Source: a virus. From it: a stretch of 40,668 bases of DNA. Location: IMG/VR virus record IMGVR_UViG_3300021061_000033, positions 1 to 40,668 of that record, one strand, 5' to 3'. Every line of letters begins with the position of its first letter. Position 1 is the first letter of the stretch. The position numbers and the translations under genes were made by a program. Shown here one piece after another: positions 36,509 through 40,668 of the stretch. The notes beneath the pieces were generated by a model that saw only the letters and a program-made list of their open reading frames with translations, made no database searches and was not told where the DNA came from.

Positions 36509-36586
36509 GAAAGTGCGATTGCGGTTGCGAAAGTGCTTGCGTTCGCAGGTTCGCAGCCGTAAGTTGCGTCACCACTGGCAAAGATA
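36509..36586. promoter_or_regulatory. Divergent operator/promoter region of the second switch
   Basis: GAAAGTGC occurs at 36509-36516 and 36529-36536. GTTGCG is at 36524 and 36563, and TGCG-TT-CGCA at 36538-36547. AGTTGCGT (36562-36569) and GCGTTCGCA (36539-36547) match sites at 35304-35327. CAAAGATA (36579-36586) read in reverse is TATCTTTG, a TAnnTTTG box pointing to the repressor. Confidence 0.55.
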
Positions 36587-36593
36587 GCCCCTG

Positions 36594-36854
36594 ATGGCCG
36601 ATCCCGCCCCCGTTCCCGTGCCCGCCGGCGCGTTCACGTCCGTCACGGCGACGGCCGACCGCCTCGCCGTCCCCGGCTCCACCGTCCGCTACTGGCTCCG
36701 CCGGGGGGTCGTCCCCGGTGCCCGCCGCGTCGGCCGCGTGTGGCAGGTCCCCGAGGCGTTCGTCGCCCGCGCCGAGCGCGAGGGGTTCGTCCCCGACTAC
36801 GACAACGCCCCGGCCGAGGCCGAGCGCCAGACGGCGGAGGCCGCGAGCGCGTGA
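36594..36854 (+). CDS. MerR/excisionase-like DNA-binding protein, 86 aa
   Basis: Residues 14-58 (TSVTATADRLAVPGSTVRYWLRRGVVPGARRVGRVWQVPEAFV) have the winged-helix HTH_17/MerR plan of excisionases and small phage regulators. The tail is acidic. It is divergent from the repressor, so a Cro- or Xis-like role is likely. The stop overlaps the next start as TGATG. Confidence 0.78.
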   Translation: MADPAPVPVPAGAFTSVTATADRLAVPGSTVRYWLRRGVVPGARRVGRVWQVPEAFVARAEREGFVPDYDNAPAEAERQTAEAASA

Positions 36855-37555
36855 TGGAGAGTCTGCCCCTTGCCATATTAGGCCAACCCCAGCCCATCTC
36901 CCCTGAGCCATGCACAACGTCGCAGCCGTCGCGCTCTACTACGCGCGCACGTTCCAGAACTGAGCCGGCGGGCCGGTACCGCACCATCATTGCCGATCCC
37001 CCGTGGCGCTACAGCCACGGGCGGGGCGTCGCCGGGGGCGTGGAGCACCACTACCCGACGATGAGCATCGAGGAACTGTGTGCGCTCCCCGTCGCCGACC
37101 TCGCCGCTCCGGATTCGTGCCTCCTCCTGTGGGCGACGTGGCCGTGCCTCCCTGATGCCGTGCGGCTGATGGAGGCGTGGGGGTTCGCTCACGTCACGGG
37201 CTTCCCGTGGGTGAAGACGGACGGGGAGCCTACCCGCACGCTCTTCGGGGAGACGGAGATCCGGCCCCGGTTCGGCATCGGGTTCTGGGTGCGGGGGTGC
37301 AGCGAGGCCGTCCTGGTAGGGCGCCGGGGCACCCCACCGCTGCCCTCGGGCGACTTCCTCGGGCTCCTCTCCCCGAACCTCGGGCACAGCCGCAAGCCGG
37401 AGAACCTGTACGAATACGCCGAGGCGATGCCCGGCCCCTACCTCGAACTCTTCGCCCGTCGCCCTCGACCCGGCTGGGACGTATGGGGCAACGAAGTAGA
37501 GCCCTCCGGCGACGGCGCCCTCCTCCTCGCCCCCGCAGCCGCCCCCGGTGCCTGA
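36854..37555 (+). CDS. MT-A70-family adenine methyltransferase, 233 aa
   Basis: After a low-complexity 40-residue start, RYRTIIADPPWRYSHGRG (41-58) carries the DPPW catalytic motif of MT-A70 proteins. EHHYPTMSIEELCALPV, LLLWATWPCLPDAVRLMEAWGF and the C-terminal SRKPENLYEYAEAMPGPYLELFARRPRPGWDVWGNE complete the family pattern. It would make N6-methyladenine in DNA. ATG 36854 lies in a TGATG overlap with the MerR-like gene. No restriction partner seen. Confidence 0.92.
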   Translation: MESLPLAILGQPQPISPEPCTTSQPSRSTTRARSRTEPAGRYRTIIADPPWRYSHGRGVAGGVEHHYPTMSIEELCALPVADLAAPDSCLLLWATWPCLPDAVRLMEAWGFAHVTGFPWVKTDGEPTRTLFGETEIRPRFGIGFWVRGCSEAVLVGRRGTPPLPSGDFLGLLSPNLGHSRKPENLYEYAEAMPGPYLELFARRPRPGWDVWGNEVEPSGDGALLLAPAAAPGA

Positions 37556-37605
37556 CGATGCCGCCGGCCCCCCGCCCCGCCCCCACGCGCTAACCCCCTC
37601 CTGCC

Positions 37606-38058
37606 GTGAACCGACCTGAGCTTTTCGAGAGGACCGTGGACGTTCTCGTGCGAGCGTTCTTCGATGGGACGCTCCAGCCCATCAACCCCTGCGCGTGCGC
37701 GGTGGGCAACCTCATCTGCGCCGCGAACGGGCTGGCGATGCAGGCGCGGCCATCGGGCAGGATTGTAAGCCCCGCCACCGGGTGGATGGGCCTCATCCGT
37801 GGGGTTAAGCCACGGCCCGACGACGACAAGATGCTGGGGTGGCTCGCCAACACGGGCTACGCCCTCCGCGAACTGAACCGGATCGAACGGGCCTTCGAAG
37901 GGGGTGCGATCCTCGCTGGCGACCTCGACGAGACCGTCCGCGCGCATTCGGGGCTCATGGCCGTGCTCGATGTGCTATTCGACATCCACGGCGTCGCCGC
38001 CGACGAGAAGCCGGCCCACATCGCCCGCTTCTCCCACCCCGCCCTCGCTCCCGCCTGA
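37606..38058 (+). CDS. Conserved-looking protein of unknown function, 150 aa
   Basis: GTG start after a 50-base gap. It begins MNRPELFERTVDVLVRAFFDGTLQPINPCACAVGNLICAANGLAM and continues LANTGYALRELNRIERAFEGG and DETVRAHSGLMAVLDVLFDIHGV. It is a compact mostly helical protein with a CACAVGNL segment. I have the impression that similar proteins occur in Bacteroidota phages and genomes, without known function, but cannot verify it. Confidence 0.65.
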   Translation: MNRPELFERTVDVLVRAFFDGTLQPINPCACAVGNLICAANGLAMQARPSGRIVSPATGWMGLIRGVKPRPDDDKMLGWLANTGYALRELNRIERAFEGGAILAGDLDETVRAHSGLMAVLDVLFDIHGVAADEKPAHIARFSHPALAPA

Positions 38059-38139
38059 GTGTCCCCCCGGGCACGCGCCGCGGGGGCCGGGCGGCGTACG
38101 CCCGCGCTCCCCGACGCGGCCCACGAACCGAGAACGCCG

Positions 38140-38244
38140 ATGCGCCTCCGCTCCTACGTCATCCGCCTCTGGTGCTCGCACTGCCGCAAGCTCGTGCGGA
38201 CGTGGCAGTGCCCGCAGTGCCTCGGCCTCACTGCGCCTCGGTGA
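38140..38244 (+). CDS. Zinc-ribbon microprotein, 34 aa
   Basis: WCSHCRKLVRTWQCPQC has two CxxC pairs, a minimal zinc ribbon. ATG 38140 is preceded by GAACGCCG, as at 38286 and 38738; a longer frame from 38059 is also open. Possible nucleic-acid or protein adaptor. Confidence 0.55.
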   Translation: MRLRSYVIRLWCSHCRKLVRTWQCPQCLGLTAPR

Positions 38245-38285
38245 TATCCCGCCGCTTGCCGCGGCCCCCCTCAACCCGAACGCCG

Positions 38286-38519
38286 ATGCTCCCCCAGCTC
38301 GTGGACGCCGAAGAGCGCGCGGCCTCGCGCGCCGTGGACGCCCTCCTCGCCGAGTGCGGCGTCCCCCGCCCCACCGAGGGCCGCCCCGTCGGCATCGAAG
38401 GAGGGGGCCAGGGCGGGCCGCGCCTGCTCGGCCTCGTGTTCTTCGCCGCCGGGTGCATCGCCCTCCTCGTCGCCGTCTCCGCCGTCCTCTTCCGCCTCTT
38501 CCCCTCGCTGCTGCAATGA
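38286..38519 (+). CDS. Small tail-anchored membrane protein, 77 aa
   Basis: The soluble N-terminal part (MLPQLVDAEERAASRAVDALLAECGV) is followed by one membrane segment near 49-70 (LLGLVFFAAGCIALLVAVSAVLF). Leader GAACGCCG; the stop overlaps the next start (ATGA). Function unknown. Confidence 0.6.
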   Translation: MLPQLVDAEERAASRAVDALLAECGVPRPTEGRPVGIEGGGQGGPRLLGLVFFAAGCIALLVAVSAVLFRLFPSLLQ

Positions 38520-38731
38520 GCGGAACCGGAATCGCCCCTGACCCCGCCGTGCTCGCCGAGCGTGACCCCCTCCTCGACGCCCAGCACGAGCGCACGTACG
38601 CGCTCGGCCACCGCGCCGGCTACGAGGAGGCCCGCCGGCTCGCCCTCGCCCTCGGCGTCTGCCTGCCGCCCTACGGCGCTCCCGAGGAGCGGTGGAGCGA
38701 CGAGACCGACCGGCACCGCCGAGCCGCCTGA
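38516..38731 (+). CDS. Small hypothetical protein, 71 aa
   Basis: A helical, charged protein (ERDPLLDAQHERTYALGHRAGYEEARRLALALGVCLPPYG) coupled by ATGA to the membrane protein gene and followed six bases later by the next ATG. Function unknown. Confidence 0.58.
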   Translation: MSGTGIAPDPAVLAERDPLLDAQHERTYALGHRAGYEEARRLALALGVCLPPYGAPEERWSDETDRHRRAA

Positions 38732-38737
38732 ACGCCG

Positions 38738-38914
38738 ATGCTGGACCGCCTCTGCTACGCCCTCTTCACGGCCCTCCCTTGGGCCGCCGCCCGCCGCCGC
38801 TGGGTGGAGCGCCTGTTGCTCCCGCGCGCCGGCTCCTACGCCTTCAACGACGCCGAGGGCGCGGCCGAGGGCGCGACTGAGGGCTGCAACGGAGGACCCG
38901 AACCCCCCTTCTGA
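38738..38914 (+). CDS. Small basic/acidic hypothetical protein, 58 aa
   Basis: The first 30 residues are hydrophobic-basic (MLDRLCYALFTALPWAAARRRWVERLLLPR). The rest is an acidic Glu-Gly-Ala repeat region. Leader GAACGCCG. A strong hairpin starts six bases after the stop. Function unknown. Confidence 0.5.
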   Translation: MLDRLCYALFTALPWAAARRRWVERLLLPRAGSYAFNDAEGAAEGATEGCNGGPEPPF

Positions 38915-38919
38915 AACGC

Positions 38920-38958
38920 GCGGCGGGGCGCCGCCTCCGAAAGCAAGCGCCCCGCCGC
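38920..38958 (+). terminator. Strong 12-bp hairpin
   Basis: GCGGCGGGGCGC (38920-38931) pairs perfectly with GCGCCCCGCCGC (38947-38958) around a 15-base loop. It stands between two gene groups. No T-tract follows, so it may be a terminator or a transcript-processing or stabilising element. Confidence 0.5.
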
Positions 38959-38978
38959 AGAACTCGGACTCACTAGCC

Positions 38979-38987
38979 GCAAAGATA
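38979..38987. promoter_or_regulatory. GCAAAGATA motif before the gene at 38992
   Basis: The same nine bases precede the gene at 36594 (36578-36586). Read in reverse it is TATCTTTGC, the Bacteroidota-type -7 box; read forward it is an A-rich pre-start stretch. Which use is real is unknown. Confidence 0.35.
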
Positions 38988-38991
38988 CCCC

Positions 38992-39402
38992 ATGAACGCC
39001 CCCATCGTCCACAACCCCGCGAAGGAGCCGGCCGAGTACGACCCCGGCGTCACCCTCGCCAAGCCCATCGGGCGCCCGCCGCAGAAGTGCCTCCGGGTGC
39101 GGAACGGCCGCGCCCTCTGGTACCGCTACAACGTCCGTGACGACCGGCGCGTGCTCGCCGTCGCAGAGACGCCGAGAGGCCCCTACGCCGTGGACGTATA
39201 CCCCGCCGACCCCGGCCTCGTCCCGCCCCTCGTCCGCCGCTGGACGGTGGAGGTGTGCGCGCCCGACGGCATCGCCTCGTGGCGCGTCCACCACGGCACG
39301 CAGGAAGCCGCCTTCCTCGCCGGCCTCGACGCCGTGCTCGACCACCTCGGCGCCGACGCCGAGGCGATCCCCGGCCCCTTCGACGACGAGGTGCCGTCAT
39401 GA
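38992..39402 (+). CDS. Hypothetical protein, 136 aa
   Basis: Soluble mixed alpha-beta protein. It begins MNAPIVHNPAKEPAEYDPGV, has KPIGRPPQKCLRVRNGRALWYRYNVRDDRRVLAVAETPRG and ends in a helix (HHGTQEAAFLAGLDAVLDHLG). It leads a new three-gene coupled group after the hairpin; the stop overlaps the next start as ATGA. Function unknown. Confidence 0.6.
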   Translation: MNAPIVHNPAKEPAEYDPGVTLAKPIGRPPQKCLRVRNGRALWYRYNVRDDRRVLAVAETPRGPYAVDVYPADPGLVPPLVRRWTVEVCAPDGIASWRVHHGTQEAAFLAGLDAVLDHLGADAEAIPGPFDDEVPS

Positions 39403-39776
39403 GCGCGTCCCCGTCCTCGTTCCCCGCCGTCTACCCCCGGGGCGTCCGCGCCCTCGTGTGGCTCGCCCTCCGCGCCCGCCGCGCCTGGGGCTGGGCCCGG
39501 GACCCCGGCAAGGCCCAGCTCACCGCCGCCGCCGCCCTCGTCCTCGCCCTGGCGCTCACGCCCGACTTCCTCGACGCCTACGCCAAGGCCGCCGAGCGGC
39601 CCGTCCGCGACGCCCACCGCACGGCGGAGCTCGTCGCGCGCCGGGTCCGCCGCGCCCGCCGTCGCCGCACCGACGCCATCCGCCCCGCCGAGCACGGAAG
39701 CCTCAGGGCGGCCGAGGACTCCGGTGATTGCTCGGGGGCGGTGGCGGCGCTCGCACCCCCCGCTAGCCCCCGATGA
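39399..39776 (+). CDS. Small membrane protein, 125 aa
   Basis: One membrane segment at about 45-58 (LTAAAALVLALALTP) between a basic N-terminal part and a long Arg-rich helix (about 60-95), with a polar tail. ATGA overlaps on both sides (39399 and 39773). Function unknown. Confidence 0.55.
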   Translation: MSASPSSFPAVYPRGVRALVWLALRARRAWGWARDPGKAQLTAAAALVLALALTPDFLDAYAKAAERPVRDAHRTAELVARRVRRARRRRTDAIRPAEHGSLRAAEDSGDCSGAVAALAPPASPR

Positions 39777-40294
39777 AACGGCTCCTGACCATCGCGTTCT
39801 CCGCGCTCCTCCCCCGCCTCCGGCTCCGGTTCTACGACCCCTCCGGCGCCGAGGTATCACGCCCCGGCGGAAGGGGGTGGGAGTACCCCTGCTTTTCGTG
39901 CGGCGCGCCCTCCGAGACGGGCGGGTACCAGCCCCACGAGACGCGCCGGAAGGTCGGGGGGTACCGCCGGAGTCTCTGCGCCCGGTGCCACGCCCGGCAA
40001 CGCCGCTGGCACTGGCTGACGTGGCTGGAGACGGGCGAGCGCGTCGAGGTGCCGGAGGTGCGTGGGGAGGGCTTCATCAGCCCGAGCACGACCTACGCGA
40101 GCCACACGTATCCCGTCTACCGCCTGTTCGGGCGGGAGTTCGTCTTCGCCCACGCCGCCCGCCACGGCCGACAGAACAGCCTCAACGCGCGCTTCTGGTT
40201 CCGCCGCCTGGGCGTCGAGGGCAACAGCCAGGGCGTCGAGCGAGCCACGAAAGCACAGGGCAACGTCCTCATCCTCCCCCTCGCCGACGATTGA
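39773..40294 (+). CDS. Zinc-ribbon-containing hypothetical protein, 173 aa
   Basis: CFSCGAP (40-46) and CARCHARQ (69-76) provide two CxxC pairs for one zinc site. The C-terminal half is rich in aromatic residues (FISPSTTYASHTYPVYRLFGREFVFAHAARHGRQNSLNARFWF). It is the last gene of the plus-strand accessory group. Nucleic-acid binding is plausible. Exact family unknown. Confidence 0.62.
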   Translation: MKRLLTIAFSALLPRLRLRFYDPSGAEVSRPGGRGWEYPCFSCGAPSETGGYQPHETRRKVGGYRRSLCARCHARQRRWHWLTWLETGERVEVPEVRGEGFISPSTTYASHTYPVYRLFGREFVFAHAARHGRQNSLNARFWFRRLGVEGNSQGVERATKAQGNVLILPLADD

Positions 40295-40365
40295 CCGCCC
40301 GCCGCGCCGCTCAGCCCGGGGGGGGGCGGCGGGCGGGGGCGAGCCCCCCGAGTCCAGCGAACCCC

Positions 40366-40476
40366 GTTCTTTGAGAGTCTGTAACCCCGCCCGTACCTTC
40401 CGAGTCGGGCTGAGGCGCCCGGCCCGGTAAGGCTAGCTGTGATGCGGACACATCGCGGTAGGCCCCGGCCGGGTTG
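40366..40476. other. Structured intergenic element, copy B
   Basis: Blocks GTTCTTTGA, CCCGGCCC (40418-40425) and GGTAGGCC (40457-40464), running into GGCCGGGTTG, parallel copy A at 2074-2173. CCCGGCC (40418-40424) pairs with GGCCGGG (40467-40473). The inner loop contains TGTG-7-CACA. A minus-strand XRE gene ends to the right, as in copy A. Confidence 0.4.
40371..40399 (+). promoter_or_regulatory. Sigma70-like promoter reading into the structured element
   Basis: TTGAGA (40371-40376), 17 bases, TACCTT (40394-40399). No plus-strand gene follows within the window, so a short RNA antisense to the 3' end of the XRE gene is one possibility. Confidence 0.45.
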
Positions 40477-40515
40477 CCTCGCCCACCTTCGGTAAGGGCA
40501 CCGGGGAAGAAGGGC

Positions 40516-40668
40516 TCAGGCGCCCGCCTCCCCTTCTCGCCCCGGCAGGCCGCCGTGCTTCTCGATGATGTCGAGGAGGATCTCGACGGCCCCGCTCGGC
40601 TCCATCTTCCCCTTCTCCAGATCGCTGACGCTCTGGTATCGGGTGTAGCCGAGCATCCGGCCGAACTC
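40516..40668 (-). CDS. XRE-type regulator, C-terminal part (cut by the window edge)
   Basis: The 50 visible residues, EFGRMLGYTRYQSVSDLEKGKMEPSGAVEILLDII, are the second half of a helix-turn-helix domain (recognition helix QSVSDLEKGK), with a short Gly/Glu tail. The start lies outside the window. Its place beside element B mirrors the XRE gene at 2181 beside element A. Confidence 0.7.
   Translation of the reverse strand, partial: EFGRMLGYTRYQSVSDLEKGKMEPSGAVEILLDIIEKHGGLPGREGEAGA

Noticed and set aside
36910-36963. A 17-codon ATG frame at the beginning of the MT-A70 gene
   Set aside because: It overlaps the methyltransferase in another frame and has no support beyond being open.
1-40668. 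CRISPR arrays, rRNA, tRNA genes or insertion sequences
   Set aside because: No regularly spaced repeats, no rRNA-like stretch, no tRNA signature and no transposase with terminal inverted repeats were seen. The repeats present are short tandem or operator-like.
1-40668. Terminal redundancy that would show a complete circular genome
   Set aside because: By eye, the first and last bases share no repeat, and both ends cut through genes. A proper self-alignment would be needed to be certain.

Overview
The window reads as one phage or prophage genome segment of very high GC, about 70% by eye. It is cut inside a gene at both ends and shows no recognisable host flank. A large serine recombinase, several XRE-type regulators and a divergent repressor region suggest a temperate phage. 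The structural genes are those of a long-tailed HK97-type siphovirus. The host is probably a diderm bacterium, because two phage proteins pair a lipoprotein signal with a C-terminal membrane segment. Weak hints of the Rhodothermota/Bacteroidota side are the near absence of Shine-Dalgarno sequences, TAnnTTTG-like boxes and a GTTCTTTGA element. Host assignment is inference only.

Layout. (1) 1-2003, plus strand: a tightly overlapped run of small unknown genes ending in a DpdA-like 7-deazaguanine transglycosylase. (2) 2074-2525: a control region with a minus-strand XRE regulator, a near-consensus sigma70 promoter and matching repeats on both sides of the regulator gene. (3) 2526-9650, plus strand: the early/replication block. 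It holds a DUF3987-type ATPase flanked by iteron-like TTTCCACGG repeats, a VRR-NUC nuclease, the serine integrase, a zinc-finger protein and small unknowns. (4) 34928 down to 9716, minus strand: the late block. In transcription order it holds endolysin, holin-like membrane proteins, a DPPY DNA methyltransferase, small and large terminase, portal, minor head protein, spike-base-like protein, a protease-capsid fusion, head-tail connectors, tail tube, a G/GT pair with a -1 slippery site, tape measure, a large tail protein, an SGNH-hydrolase tail protein and a fibre. (5) Two plus-strand islands sit inside the late block at 17935-18434 and 32610-33353; each encodes a lipoprotein with a C-terminal membrane segment. 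(6) 35028-36593: an AT-richer switch region around a second XRE repressor. (7) 36594-40294, plus strand: an excisionase/MerR-like protein, an MT-A70 methyltransferase and small accessory genes. (8) 40295-end: a promoter, a structured region resembling the one near 2.1 kb, and another minus-strand XRE gene cut by the edge.

How it works together. The two XRE systems appear to control early transcription to the right (2.5 kb) and the switch at 35-36.6 kb. The late block probably starts in the 570-base gap before the endolysin. Three separate DNA-modifying enzymes (DpdA, MT-A70 and DPPY methyltransferase) suggest a phage that protects its DNA in layers. The most interesting points are the stand-alone DpdA, the two unimolecular-spanin-like lipoproteins in opposite-strand islands, iteron clusters that run into coding sequence, and a structured element present twice.
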